Assembly: GCA_018292915.2 (NCBI GenBank)
Contig: JACVVK020000146.1
Coordinates: forward strand, 813,501 to 877,500
Origin: Batillaria attramentaria
Lineage: Eukaryota; Mollusca; Gastropoda; Batillariidae
Length of the DNA: 64,000 nucleotides
Reading direction: 5' to 3'
The notes beneath the pieces are model-generated. The model searched no databases. It had not been told where the DNA came from and saw only the letters and a list, made by a program, of their open reading frames with translations. Below, piece by piece: positions 33,645 through 45,601 of the stretch (the stretch's first letter is position 1; every line of letters begins with the position of its first letter). Made by a program: the position numbers and the translations under genes.

Positions 33645-34133
33645 GGGTGGGTGGGTGGGTGAATGTTCGGGGGTTTGACGTCTTTTCCACCGCATAGGGG
33701 TGATATCAAAGACGGGGCAACGATGAAAAAACCAGCACAAGTATAAATAAATATTTGGCCCCAGACGGGATACGAACTCACGACCCCAGCATTAGAAGCC
33801 CAACGCCCAAAGCCCAAGGCCACCCCGGCTCCCTGAAAAAACCAAACAAACAAAAGAAAACAAAGAAAAACAACTACAACAAACAAACAAAAAAACCCAA
33901 CAACTAGCAAACAATAAATACAACAACAAAACAACAACAGCAGCAACAACAACAGCAATAACAGCAACAACATCAACAGCAACAACACCACCAACAACAA
34001 ACCCCAAATAAACAAACAAATAAAACGTAAATGTTTCGTCCATATTTACAGGTTGTGTTTGTGGCAACCAATCACAATGGCCCAGCCGTCGTCGCTCTTG
34101 ATGACATCGTGTTTTCCAGCACCTCTTGTTTAT
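31690..34133 (+). CDS. Gene C1: MAM domain I (four exons)
   Basis: Exons 31,690-31,845, 32,519-32,603, 33,163-33,328 and 34,052-34,133. Motifs: GNCAFEMICLSWSNVGQNGQ, DWLTGDHGHGPSGGPPDDHT, GKFMYFSSTSRTQ, RCVSFWFYLASTAGRLSVGQ, QWVHGQATIQPKASYQ, VVFVATNHNGPAVVALDDIV, SCL. Four MAM cysteines are present, but the domain is the most divergent in the window. It has an extra phase-2 intron before the third cysteine. The first acceptor (TGTCGACAG) lacks a pyrimidine tract in both copies, so that exon start is less certain. It ends in phase 1 and joins the Thr exon at 34,756. Confidence 0.82.
32636..32800 (-). repeat. Retroposon 3' tail with (CAATA)n satellite
   Basis: (CAATA)n at about 32,641-32,688 joined to CTTTATTGTCCATTTTACAT reads on the minus strand as an AATAAAG-bearing 3' end followed by (TATTG)n, the type of short-repeat tail left by CR1/L2-like non-LTR elements. 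It is present also in copy 2 (58,043-58,101), slightly longer there. Confidence 0.6.
32801..32884. repeat. (CA)n microsatellite
   Basis: Pure CA repeat in a MAM I intron, conserved in position in copy 2 (58,214-58,276) with fewer units. Confidence 0.95.
33547..33834 (-). repeat. (CAA)n/(CA)n tract followed by a family B SINE
   Basis: (ACA)n then (CA)n to 33,642, directly followed by GGGTGGGTGGGTG and a minus-strand family B SINE to about 33,834. At the matching place copy 2 has the (CA)n (58,932-59,020) but no SINE, so the SINE arrived after duplication. A-rich CAACAA-type sequence continues to about 34,020. Confidence 0.85.
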
Positions 34134-34755
34134 GTATGTGATTCCTACAAAAGCATATATACACTTAAACAAAACTAGAACACATAATTATGTGCCAGTG
34201 CAGAGCACCAGTAACTATCACCAGTTTGAACAGACTCGGAATATTTTATACAAATCGTTCTAAGCTGCTTTGGTCGTGTCTAACGTTATACCACTCAGAC
34301 ACACCAACGTGCAGTTACGGCCTCTCATATGCTGGCACGGAGCCAACAGACGGCTCTAACCAAAGCTAGCCGTGTGCGTCAGTGTTGCTGAAGACAAACG
34401 CTTGAATGTCCGTTTGAATTTTCGTTCACACGGCCACTAAAGGGCCGTGTATTGCAGTCAGAGCTCTACGCATCGTTAAGCTAGACAATTCCGAGCGTAC
34501 AGGCGTACACACAAGCGCAACTGTTCTTGAACATAAATTGTCTCCTGTGAAGACAGTGAACTTGTAATAAGCGCGTTGTTAGAACCGGATGTCATCATAA
34601 ATGGTCCGTTCTGTCGATAGTCAACTTTATTTTTTATGTAAAATGACGGTGGTTTTGTAATTTGTACTGGCTGGCCATGATGTGATCTGTTAGCACATTA
34701 GAAATGGTATCGATGGAATGGAATTAAAAGCAGTCAGTTTTTGTGTCTTTTTCAG

Positions 34756-34965
34756 CTCCAACCACACCTGCAACTACCACAACACCTACAACTACTACCC
34801 CTACACCTACAACTACCACACCCACACCTGCAGCTACTACCACCACGCCTACAACTACCACAACCACACCTACAACAACTACCACCACACCTACAACTAC
34901 TACCACCACACCTACAACAACGACGCTGCAGTCGACCACTGCTGACATGCATGCAGTTCCGACAG
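34756..34965 (+). CDS. Gene C1: short Thr/Pro mucin exon
   Basis: The acceptor TTTTTCAG and donor ACAG|GTATGT define a 210-bp exon, phase 1 at both ends. It reads SPTTPATTTTPTTTTPTP and so on, mostly T4-T6 blocks separated by single Pro, ending LQSTTADMHAVPT. Such sequence is expected to be heavily O-glycosylated and extended. It connects MAM I to SRCR5. The homologous exon of gene C2 starts at 62,635 and is at least six times longer. Confidence 0.9.
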
Positions 34966-35198
34966 GTATGTCAACATACTCTCTCTCTCTCTCTCTCTCT
35001 GGGGACTGGGTGTCTCAACCGGTTGAGTACTGGACCCGAGATGGAAATGTCCCGGGTTTGAATCCCGACGTGACCAAAAATTGCACCCAGACCTTTTTCA
35101 GCACTCCGTCTTCACCATGGCATCAGTGACGCCAGTATCTGTTTCTCCGCGGCTCTCTCGGAGTATTGTAATATTTTAATACATATTTCGTATCTCAG

Positions 35199-35713
35199 GT
35201 TTGGGGATACGACTGGTGGGAGGAGGGAGCCTGGCTGAGGGGAGAGTAGAGGTGTACCACGATGGCGCCTGGGGAACAGTCTGCGACGACAACTTTGACG
35301 TCATGGACGCCATTGTCTTGTGTCGCTCCTTGTATCTTGAGAGGTACGGCACTGAGCGGTTAAATTAAATAACCCGTCTTGTTTTTGGTAGTAGAATGTT
35401 TGATCCATAACACGAATCACCATGCTACTTCACAAGATAATAACGATGATAAGATACACACAAGGCGGGTGAGTCATACTGCAATACAAGTGATTGAGGA
35501 TTACATTGTAAACAATTGTCTGGGTTTTTTTCAGTAAAGAGATACCGGAAGTGCTTTCTGAGGCACATTTCGGCGAAGGCACAGGCTTGCCTGTTTGGCT
35601 TGATGACGTCATGTGCACGGGGTCAGAGGCCGGATTGGACTATTGTCGTCATAACGGTTGGGGGAACACTGACTGCAATCATTCTGAAGACGTTGGTGTC
35701 GTCTGTACTCACG
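35199..35713 (+). CDS. Gene C1: SRCR domain 5 (two exons)
   Basis: Exons 35,199-35,343 and 35,535-35,713. The domain reads [39 protein letters not shown], then [56 protein letters not shown]. Group A. Paralogue of SRCR1 with well conserved exons but unrelated introns. The donor after exon 2 is a normal GTAAAT. Confidence 0.92.
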
Positions 35714-36239
35714 GTAAATATTTTCGGCCGCTTTCCGATCAGTGTGATTATTTTATCTTCAAAACGAGGATTGTTTGCGTGTTAAAAAAAGCATGCGTTT
35801 GTTTCTCTCCTGATGAAGGCAACTAAGCTGAAAAATTAGGAATAAATTTGTGTTCTCTTCTGTCCTATAGGCGTGCGTTGCAACATTTTGATATTGTCAT
35901 AATGATTATTTATTTTTTTAGACTGTGGTGAAGCAAAATACATCCTTTGACATTTCCTTTGGATGTGGTTGTGGCGCAGATGAGAATATTTAGTCAAAGG
36001 GAAGGTTTTACTCCTGTTTCAATTTCTATTTAATTTCAGGTTTTATCAATTACTTAATATATATTTATCAATCAATTACACCACCAGTGTATTGAAACAC
36101 TCAGCCGATAAATACGAATAATATATGTGAATGTAATGGCAAATATGTACACACGCAGTACTACATAAATCAAATGGAGAGATTGATCCCTTGATTTTTC
36201 TCTTACTGGGAGTTTCTGCTTCTGATGAACCATTTTCAG

Positions 36240-36602
36240 CTCCCCTGGTACGCCTTGTAAACGGGTCCACGGACCGGGAGGGGAGGGTGGAGGTGTACTC
36301 CCCGTGGGGGTGGGGCACCGTATGTGACAACGATTTTGATCAGCGAGACGCGCGGGTCGTCTGTACCATGCTCGGCATGCCCACGTGAGTTGTTGATGAT
36401 GACGACGCTGACGGCGTCGTTGTGATGATGTTGATGTTGTTGTTGATGATGATGATGATGATGATGATGAATAGACTGGCGATATGTCGTTAGAGCAAAC
36501 TGAAACACAAAAAGCAACAGCTGTATAACCGTCTTGTAAGATTTAATTGACATGTGGCTTTTTTCAAATTCTTTGTGTGCATCTTTTAAAAACATCATCA
36601 TC

Positions 36603-36648
<46 letters not shown>

Positions 36649-37142
36649 CCCCCTTCCCCCACCGCCCCCCACAAACAAAACAAAACAAAACAAAACAAAA
36701 AACAAACCAAGCAAACAAACGAACAAAGGAACAAACAAACAACCCCCCCAACACCCCCCCCCCAACCCCCCACCCACCCCAACCCCCCACCCACCCCAAC
36801 CCCCCCCCCCCTCAACCCCGACAACCACCAACCACCAACAAACCTCACTGTAAATATTTTCTAAGAGTCTTGACACTAAATTGTTTATGAATAGCAATAT
36901 TTTTGTTTCATTGTGGCTACACCACTATTTCAAAATCGTTCATAATAATTGTCAGATCTCTCTCTGTAGTGCCAACCCCAAAGTGCGGAAAGAGGCCTTT
37001 TATGGACAGGGAGATGGCATCGTCCTCATGTCTGACCTTAACTGTCAAGGGTCAGAGGTCACGGTGCAAGACTGTCAGCGTAAACAGCATTCAGAGCATG
37101 CATGTACACACGAACAGGATGTTGGTGTGATATGTTCAGAGG
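36240..37142 (+). CDS. Gene C1: SRCR domain 6 (two exons)
   Basis: Exons 36,240-36,384 and 36,970-37,142. The domain reads [40 protein letters not shown], then [51 protein letters not shown]. Group A, paralogue of SRCR2. The internal intron holds (GAT)n, (CAA)n at 36,602-36,648, and a C-rich stretch to about 36,840. Confidence 0.92.
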
Positions 37143-37538
37143 GTAGGTGAATTAAATTCTTCTTGTGTAATTTACACTGAGAACGGCGTTGGACAAGCAG
37201 AATACGGACAAAACAGTTACTGTCATATCCAACCCATAACACTTACGCCCCAGATGTCGGCAGACAGCACTTTTTCGCGGGAAGAGTAGGTTGAAATTGG
37301 TGGTTTACTCATAAAACGTGTGACATTTACCAATGGTTATTCTACAATGCAACAATTTTAAAAGTAAAACAACAACAAACATGAACGAAAACAACGATAG
37401 AAACCACCACCACCAACAACAAGAGTAATTACAACAGCAAACAACAGTTATTTAGATCACCGTATTATCATGCCTTCATATAAATTTCAAAACAATGCAT
37501 TTTCTCTCCTACTGTTTTACACCAGGAACCCTTCCTTA

Positions 37539-38166
37539 AGTTCCGTTTCCATGTAACCGGCAAAGACATCCGTCAATCCGTCAAACCGTCACTTGCTGGA
37601 AAAACGGATTGCCGTATGACGGGCTGTCTGTTTCCATGTTCACCGTTTATACCGCCAGCCTCTCTGTTCGTCAACTGGGAGGTGCAATAGATTTCCCGCC
37701 ATATTTTCCTTTTTTTGTGTGCAAGCATGGCGCCAGTGCAATCAAGGGTGGTTCAACAGGGTGTTTTGGTGGTGTTTTGTTTTTGGTTGCTGTAGTTGTC
37801 GTCGGCTGCATCATACAACATGGGGTGTTGCCTCACAATATTAATAAGTTTCTCTATGACACCGGCGTCGTATTTTCCATTCTTCATGTTGAAAAATGAA
37901 AATGGCGGGAGAATATAGCACAGAGTTTTCTCCGAGAATTATCTCCCATCACCCGGCACGGCAATCCGTTTTTGCTTTGGAACGGAAGAGCAACCGTTCG
38001 CCATTGCCGGACATGTTAAACGGGCAGATAAACGGATTAACGGATTGACGGAACGGAACATGGGTACAGTCGTTCTTTTTCTTTACTTGTTCGTTAGTTT
38101 GCCGGTTTGCCGGTTTGCCGGATGCGGTTTGCCGGTCAGCAAAAACGGATGCATGGAAACAAGCCT
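37539..38166. mobile_element. Harbinger-like non-autonomous TIR element
   Basis: The ends AGTTCCGTTTCCATG and (inverted) AGGCTTGTTTCCATG match at 11 of 15 positions. TTA flanks both sides (37,536-37,538 and 38,167-38,169), again a TWA duplication. The 628-bp body has no ORF of note but repeats AACGGATT/CGGTTTGC words, including GTTTGCCG repeated in tandem near 38,096-38,130. Copy 1 lacks it. It ends 81 bp before the SRCR7 first exon. Confidence 0.7.
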
Positions 38167-38247
38167 TTATTCTGTCATCTCCATCAAGCCTTATTCTGTC
38201 AGTGTCATCATCTTTCTTTGTTCTTTTGGCCCTGTTCATGTGTCCAG

Positions 38248-38945
38248 CGTCTACAGTCCGGCTGGTGAACGGCAGTACTGAGTGGGAGGGTCGGCTGGAG
38301 GTGTGGCACGCGGACACGTGGGGCACGGTGTGTGATGACGGGTTCGGCACACAGGAGGCCAGCGTCGTCTGCAGGATGCTGGGCTTGGACAGGTAAGGTC
38401 TACGTCACCCCGGAGACACGGTTGTGAGGTCAAGGTCAATCAAAATGTATGCACAAAATCCCTCTGTGCCAGATGCTTAGTTTGGGTCACCTGATGCATA
38501 TAGTTGCTGAATAAATGAGAGATCAATTAAAAGGCTATGAAACGCTCCGCAACAGAACATTTCCTCACATACATTCGCATACATTGTAGAATATCACGAA
38601 GGGCAACGTAATTTATTTTGTGGCGTCCCTTTTTTGTGCTTGGTAGAAGTTGACAGAGTAACGACAACCCCCTCAAGGATGGGTGGATGGGTGTTTGGCA
38701 GTTTAACGTCCTTTTCTACCACGTATGGTGATAGACAACCCCGTTAAAAATGGGTGGAACTGTTGTTTCTAGCCGTACGCCCGTGGTGCATCATAATGCG
38801 GTGTACGGTCCCGGAAGTGGTCCTATCTTGCTGGACGAGGTGCGATGTCTGGGGGTGGAGCAGGACATCGCCCTGTGTTATCACGACCCCTGGGGACTCA
38901 CGGACTGTACGCACGGGGAGGACGTGGGCGTGGCTTGCCCTGCTG
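38248..38945 (+). CDS. Gene C1: SRCR domain 7 (two exons)
   Basis: Exons 38,248-38,392 and 38,773-38,945. The domain reads [40 protein letters not shown], then [57 protein letters not shown]. Group A, paralogue of SRCR3. The second exon is three bases longer at its start than the SRCR3 one, adding one residue. The internal intron contains a 54-bp family B SINE fragment (38,680-38,733) very near the acceptor. Confidence 0.92.
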
Positions 38946-39410
38946 GTATGGCAGATACATTCTGTGCTACGTCCTTAATTTAAAATCCCATCTGATAAAT
39001 TCTGTGTTATGCTCTGACTGTTTATTTTTATTTGCGCATTTAGTATAAAGAAGATTCTCGTGTTTCTATATTGCACTGGGTTGTTGTATTCAGAAGTATT
39101 TTCCTTTTCAACCAACAAATCCGTCTTTTGTTTTGAATTATTATTCAAAAACAAAAATCAGCGATCGAAATTTAATTTCTTTATCATTGCCTGTAACTAG
39201 ATACATTTCAGTTTATCGGGCACCGTGTTTGTATATACACGAGATCTGCTTCTTTCTTATGGTTGAAAAGAATGCACAGTGTCTAGGGATTTGTGTTTAA
39301 AGACTGCAGACGTATAGTTTTATTGAGAGGAGTGAACGTAGAAAAAAAATAGCTTTCAAATTCTGGTATGAATATAGTCACACAACTTTATATGCATGTA
39401 CACTGTGCAG

Positions 39411-40301
39411 TACGCAAGATCCGGCTGGTGAACGGATCAACAGAGTACGAGGGGAGGGTGGAGGTGCACAGAGGAGAACAGTGGGGCACTGTGTGTGACG
39501 AGGACTTTGACCAGAACGATGCTCTCGTTGTCTGCCGCATGATGGGACTGGAACTGTGAGTACAAAACTTTTACCGACAAGGAACAACGTAAGTTAAGCA
39601 CTTCCTAGCATTCCAACATTTTCTGTTAATATAACCCGGAAAACCTTTCGCGTGGAATTAGAAATTATAAGAAGAAGAACAGTTAAGAAGATGGACAGAA
39701 AGAAAAAAAAAACTCTTATTGATTGTTTCTTTGTTTTTTTCTGGGCTCAACACCCAGTGTACCCTAGAATATTCTTATATATGTTTAGTTCAAACTGAAA
39801 AAAGGCATCGAAATACAATATTTATCCTGCCAGCTAACACAAGTGTCCTTTGCAACGTTCCCATTTGATGACAAGTTTCTTCAATTGTTGTAAAATTAAA
39901 ATACGAAATAATACACAACCCACTGTGTTACACTGAGGACACCAGCTTGTACCAAAGCATGAAACAGAAGAGGCACTTCTCCTAGAAGTCAAGTTCAGAC
40001 GTGTCGTTGTCGGGTTTGAAATGCCACTCCATGAGATCAAAGTCAAAACCGCTGTTATTAAGATCACATCAATACATCATTTATTATTATCATTCTTCTT
40101 CTTCTTTTTTCCACAGCGGCTCAGCAACATCAGTTGTAGAGGTCCACGCTGGTGCCCACTTCGGGCCGGGGTCAGGGCACGTGCTGTTCGCTAACCTGGA
40201 GTGTGTGGGGACCGAGACTGACCTACAGCAGTGTCCCCACAAAGCCGCCTCCCCCATATACTGTCCACACGACAGGGACGTGGGCGTCACGTGTAGACAC
40301 G
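39411..40301 (+). CDS. Gene C1: SRCR domain 8 (two exons)
   Basis: Exons 39,411-39,555 and 40,117-40,301. The domain reads [40 protein letters not shown], then [58 protein letters not shown]. Almost identical to SRCR4 over exons and introns, in contrast to SRCR5-7 versus SRCR1-3. Confidence 0.93.
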
Positions 40302-40757
40302 GTCAGTGTGAGTTGTTAATGGAGATGTTAATTTCTGTTTGTTGTTGTTGTAGTTGTTGTTGGCGTTGTCGTTGTTTAGGATAGTTGTGGTGGTGTTTTT
40401 GGTGGTTGTGGTGATGTTGTAGTTGTTGGAGATGTTGGAGATGCTGTTGTCGGTACTGGTGGTGGTGGTGTTGGTGTCGGTGATGTTTTGTTGTTAAGGG
40501 TGGTAGTGTTGGGGTGTTTGTGTTGTTGTTGTTGCTGGAGATGGCAACTGAGGTTGCTGTTATCGGTACTGGTGGTGGTGAGATGTTGGTTGTGGTGATA
40601 GATTAAGTGACAGTGTTATTGTTGTCGATGTTGTTGTTGATGTTTTTTTCGTGATGGTGGTCGTAACGGTGATATTGTTCATGAAAATGAAATCAACGAG
40701 AGATAACAGCTGAAGAGAGAGGTGTGAAATCAGTTAGAGATAACGGGGGGGGGGGGG

Positions 40758-40815
<58 letters not shown>

Positions 40816-40865
40816 AGTTGGCGATCTGCTTCCTCCAATTAATAATACGCCTATGTATTTTGCAG

Positions 40866-40888
40866 ACAACACACCTATGATTGGATAG
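40866..40888 (+). CDS. Gene C1: terminal micro-exon with stop codon
   Basis: Same 23 bases as 13,999-14,021, after the same acceptor. Gives DNTPMIG then TAG. This ends gene C1 as a secreted protein whose last SRCR is followed by only seven residues. Confidence 0.72.
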
Positions 40889-41696
40889 CTGCTGTGAGCT
40901 GCCCGAGAGGATGCCGACCCAAAACACACATTTCATAAACTTTCATGCTTTAGACTAAATGTATGTGGTTTTAAACAATGTGTGTGTAGGGGGGTGTAGG
41001 CGGGTTCAGGTGGAAGTGGACGCGTAGATGTTAGGTGTTCACAAAAAAGCGACGACGACGACAACGATGATGACGACGACGGTGATGATGATGTGCTCAC
41101 GGCGCTTAGAAAGATATTTTGAGAGAAGGATTAGGGGAAGCATGGCCAGTTTTGTGTACGCCACAACCTGTGTTGTACAGGGACAGTGCGTTGAATCAGT
41201 CACTATCGTCAGTGTGAGCTCACAAATGTATTATCATCGGGCAGTGTACAATCTGTTCAATGTTTTATCACTTATTAGACACAGGCCCTTGCTAATATCA
41301 GCAACATGGTTCAAGTGCTCTATGTCATCGCCGATAACAGGGTACAAATGTACCAGGGACGTAACCAAATGCAGGTTGTTAATCAGTAAACTGGGCGCGA
41401 GAAAGAAAGCACGTTCATATCAAACTTTGTCAACTGTATAGGCCACCCGTATCTTTTATTTGAAAATCATGTTTGATTCGTTTCCTCTATGTCCCTGTCT
41501 GTCTGTCTGTTTCTGTTTGTCTCTGTCTGTCTGCCTGCATGTGTGTGTGCGTGTTTTGTAGCGTTGTGGTGTGTTTGCAAAACCTGATTGCAGAAGGCTC
41601 TGCTTGCCTGATCTTTTGTTCTTGTAAAATAAAGCCCTCTGGAATCTCAATATTGTCCTTGTTATTTTTTTTCTCGTGTCTTCATCTCTCTCTCAT

Positions 41697-41774
<78 letters not shown>

Positions 41775-42225
41775 CAGTATCCACACATTCTCATTCGCAT
41801 ACACACGCACGCAAGTCAAAATGTGAAAGATGCTGATTTAGTCATGCAAGATGAGAAATAATTCTAGATGCAATTCTAGTCATGCAGGCCAGTCATGAAA
41901 AGGTTATTGAAAATGATATACTCTTATATGACCACATTTATATTTGTCGTACATATCATTTTAGTTATTTATTGTAAATTCACAATCAGTGTTCACATGC
42001 ATTTCACCGACTTGCTCACATTAGCTCACACTCTGGCCCCTGTTACTGAGAAACAAGGTAAGTATACGGTAGATGACCGGTCAGTGTTGAATGCAATATC
42101 AGTCATTATCAGCCAAAGGCCTTGACCACAGTGTGATATAGACACTTTGACCAGAATGTTGAATACACCGGCGGTCAGCTGTTTGGAGTACGTGTTGCCG
42201 GAAATGTACAGATGTAATATACACC
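40889..42225. other. 3' UTR of gene C1 and spacer to gene B2
   Basis: No coding exon seen. Mirrors 14,022-15,582 closely: GAC/GAT patch (about 41,049-41,090), poly(A) signal, one (CA)n tract (41,697-41,770), then AT-rich spacer. The (GT)n tract at 14,110 is almost absent here. The poly(A) region is single rather than duplicated. Confidence 0.6.
41628..41633 (+). promoter_or_regulatory. Poly(A) signal AATAAA, gene C1
   Basis: Matches the gene A signal at 14,798 in position, about 740 bp after the stop, and is followed by ATTGTCCTTGTTATTTTTT as the likely downstream element. Confidence 0.6.
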
Positions 42226-42513
42226 ATGACAAAATTACTTTTGTTCGTTTTCCTGGTGTTTGGATCGTGTGGGCAGGCGTCAATGTCAGCAGGTACGTGT
42301 TTGCATGATGGACTCATACAGGATAATGTGCACGTATTGTGCGTCCGTTTTTACAAATTTTTCTAACCTCTGTTCTCTCAGTGTGTAAGGTTTATTTCCA
42401 TCTACTTCAATGTGATGTATTTGAAAACCTTCTCTGTCTGTCTTTCTTCCATTCTATCAGTCTGTCTGCCTGTCTGCTTTTTTGTCACTCTGTCAGTCTA
42501 TTTTTCTGTCTGA

Positions 42514-42606
<93 letters not shown>

Positions 42607-42689
42607 AATAAAATGAAATGAAACTTTATTTGTCAACGGTAAAAGACATCGGTCCAGTGGTCCAGTATTCATTCTTGCCGTTGCTAATG

Positions 42690-42788
<99 letters not shown>

Positions 42789-43292
42789 CTCTCTCTCTCT
42801 CTCTCTAACTATCTATCTACTTCTGACGTCCGCTCACACTGCAGAATCGACATACAAAGGATATAGGTATCAAATGCAAACCACGTGAGAGGTAAAAGGC
42901 ACATTTTATAAGCAACACATACACGTAACAATACACACATACTATTCATGTACCAACATGAGTGGTCGGATGCATGGTGTTGTTTACGGAAGTGGCTGCG
43001 AACCCGCACACATTAGATGTTTGAAGAGGTTGCTCTTAAAGGAAGAGAGTGTTTTGGCGTTTCTAATATGGGTGGGAGATGTATTCCAAAGTGCACTCCC
43101 AGAAAAAGTTAAACTGGTTTTGTAGAGGTCTATTCTAGGGCGAGCCCCAGGTATAGCCCCAGTCTGGAATGATGGGACATTAGTTCTGAAGCTAGACATC
43201 TAAGGTATGGTGGACTTAATTCCTTGCACATTTTGTATACAAGGACACCCTTATTAAACCGAAAATGTTGAGAGAGACAAACAGCCAGACAG

Positions 43293-43337
<45 letters not shown>

Positions 43338-43724
43338 TGCCAGGAAATGGCAAAACTGGAGATGACTGCAAAACTAGGGGCGTATACAAATGTGAATTAT
43401 ACACCACTGTAACGACTGGCACGTATTGTATTGTAGCAGAGTGTGACTTTGAGCATGGTTCACTGTGTCACTGGGTCAACTCTAATGAACTGGGCAGTCC
43501 ACAACCCAACACTCGTCTAGACTGGACAGTCACAGGGCCGGCGTCCCGATTTGGGCCACGCGTTGATCACACGAAACAGAACGCACAAGGTAAGAAGTAG
43601 TCTTGTTATTGCTTCTCCGGTTTTGAGGATCCTACCAAAATCATATTTTCACCTCAATTTACAGTTTCGGACATTTCAAGTGTTGGAAGTGTTTCGCAAT
43701 GACCGTGTTATGTAACTCACGTGT

Positions 43725-43759
<35 letters not shown>

Positions 43760-43984
43760 TTCTTTTTGCATTTTAATGTTAACATGTATTGCAGTGCATA
43801 AGTAATGTGCAGTACCAAGGACAGATTTGAAATTTGGGCCTACGAACATATGATGTCCTTGAAGAATAAAGTCATCTCTCCCTGTCTCTTAATTCCTGTA
43901 TCGCTTCGTGTCGAGTGTACTTGACTTTTGCGTTGTTGTAACCACAGCCCGCATTCAGTTTTTATCTAATTTTCCTCGTACGAG

Positions 43985-44065
<81 letters not shown>

Positions 44066-45601
44066 ATATGATACAGTACATGATAACATATTTAACATTG
44101 CTCTGCCTTGTTCAACACTCCAAACGAAGTTCCCTAGGTCAGGACAGCAAATTAATCTGAAGTTTAATCTATGAACATTCATTTTCCCACACCTTCAGGT
44201 CATTTTGCACGGTTCCGTCCAAAAAACAACCAGCAATGGGCCCAAGCCTGGCTCGTCAGTCCGTCACTGTCCAGTTCTACACTCGCCGGCTGTTTGGTGT
44301 TCTGGTTTGCTTTGGCTCCTGAGAACAATCTCAACGTCTACTCCATGCACAGCAACGACTTACAGCACAGTTTGTGGAAGGCGCCTGACCGTTCTACGGA
44401 CGCCAAGGCTTGGGAAAAAGGCAGGGTGCCCATCACTTTCACACGCACCGGAAGTCACGTGCAGGTATGCGCATGCCTGAAAGTCCTCTGCTCTTAAAGG
44501 GTTTTGTATTTGCTGTGCTTATCTAGATATGCTGTTGTTGTAAGTGGTGTTGATATTGCGGTTGAATTTCCACCACAAGACGTTCAAAATTTATCTACAA
44601 GAATCGATGTGTTTTTGAATTATGCCTTGCTCTTAAAGGCGCTACTGCTACAATTACTAGGCGTTTAATATGGAGACTTTCTGTTTGGAACAGATGCGCT
44701 TGTGACTGTGCCTGTACCTGTGCGCTCGAAACAGTATATCTTAGAGAGTACAGCTCTGAATGCAACACACATACGTTTGATGGCCGCGCAAATGAGGAAA
44801 ACTCAGCCGTCCGTTAACGGTGTCCGCCAAGCTTCCCTTGTCGGCTGCTGGAACTCAGTGAGCCAAACGTGTGATTGTTGTTTCGACTGTCACCGGCTTC
44901 AGTCAACTGAACGCTAGCCTGTCTGTACATGTATTTGTGTATGATTGTGTGTTAGTTGTGTGATGCTTCGCAGTTTGCACCACCAAAACAGCTCAGAACA
45001 ATCTGTGAGCCAAACAAGCTTCAAGTTAGGGCCTTTAAAATGTAGCATCTATCAAACCAAGGGGGACATTTTTGGGTCTTGTTTCTCTTCTTGGTGCTGG
45101 TGTTGTTGTTGTTGTTGTTGTTGCTGCTTTGAGCTCTACAGGTCAAGCTGAGTCGACTAGCGAAATTGTCTACTGGCCGTACAGTCGGTGGATATCAAAT
45201 GTTATCATAATATGTTTGATGTGCTGCTTTCCACAGGCAGACGATTTATCTGTTGTTCATTGTGACAGGAACTTGTCTCAAAGCGCCAAGCAGTCCAAAC
45301 TGCGACATCCGGAAGTTTAACAAGGATGCATGCATAATTATTGATTGTATAATTGTACACCTTCAGTCGTCACTTTTCACTTTGTTTCCCCACGCCAGAG
45401 CTTAAAGGTTGCACTGGTAGCAAAACAGAACACGGGTCGTGGGTATGTCTTGTTGGATGACGTCAGCTTCACCTCTGGACGGTCATACTGCGTCATCCAC
45501 GACTCAGAAAGTGACGTCACAAGCTCCGTCAACACGACTAACGCTAATGTCGACGTCAACAACAAGGAAACCTATCCTACCGTTACACACGTCGCAATCA
45601 G
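42226..45601 (+). CDS. Gene B2: signal peptide plus MAM domain, 8-base deletion near the end
   Basis: Exons 42,226-42,292, 43,437-43,589, 44,199-44,464 and 45,399-45,601. The signal peptide starts MTKLLLFVFLVFGSCGQASM. The MAM reads AECDFEHGSLCHWVNSNELG, CLVFWFALAPENNLNVYSMH, SLKVALVAKQNTGRGYVLL, DDVSFTSG. Here the TAC codon at 44,339-44,341 is intact where B1 has a stop. After 45,479 eight bases present in B1 (18,207-18,214) are missing, which removes the fourth MAM cysteine and shifts the frame. The new frame reads RSYCVIHDSESDV and so on, and stops at TAA 45,609-45,611 if the weak donor at 45,602 is not used. A truncated LINE (42,602-43,262) lies in the first intron. Confidence 0.8.
42517..42603. 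repeat. (GT)n then (GA)n microsatellite
   Basis: Equivalent of the tract at 15,918 in copy 1, here directly abutting the inserted LINE fragment. Confidence 0.92.
42602..43262 (-). mobile_element. 5'-truncated CR1/L2-type LINE, copy 2 only
   Basis: The minus-strand reading of 42,984-43,199 contains PRIDLYKTSLTFSGSALWNT, SPTHIRNAKTLSSFKSNLFK, HLM, the conserved C-terminal end of CR1/L2/jockey-like reverse transcriptases. The 3' end is the AATAAAGTTTCATTTCATTT type (plus strand 42,602-42,636). A long (CA)n(CT)n tract (42,692-42,806) lies in its 3' UTR. The paralogous intron of B1 (about 15,995-16,025) has no insertion. Confidence 0.7.
43988..44062. repeat. (GT)n microsatellite
   Basis: Same intron position as 16,722-16,793 in copy 1. 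Confidence 0.93.

Noticed and set aside
37609..37899. 96-codon frame with a hydrophobic stretch
   Set aside because: Lies inside the TIR element 37,539-38,166 and is made of its repeated words. Absent from copy 1. No splice sites in phase with the SRCR exons.
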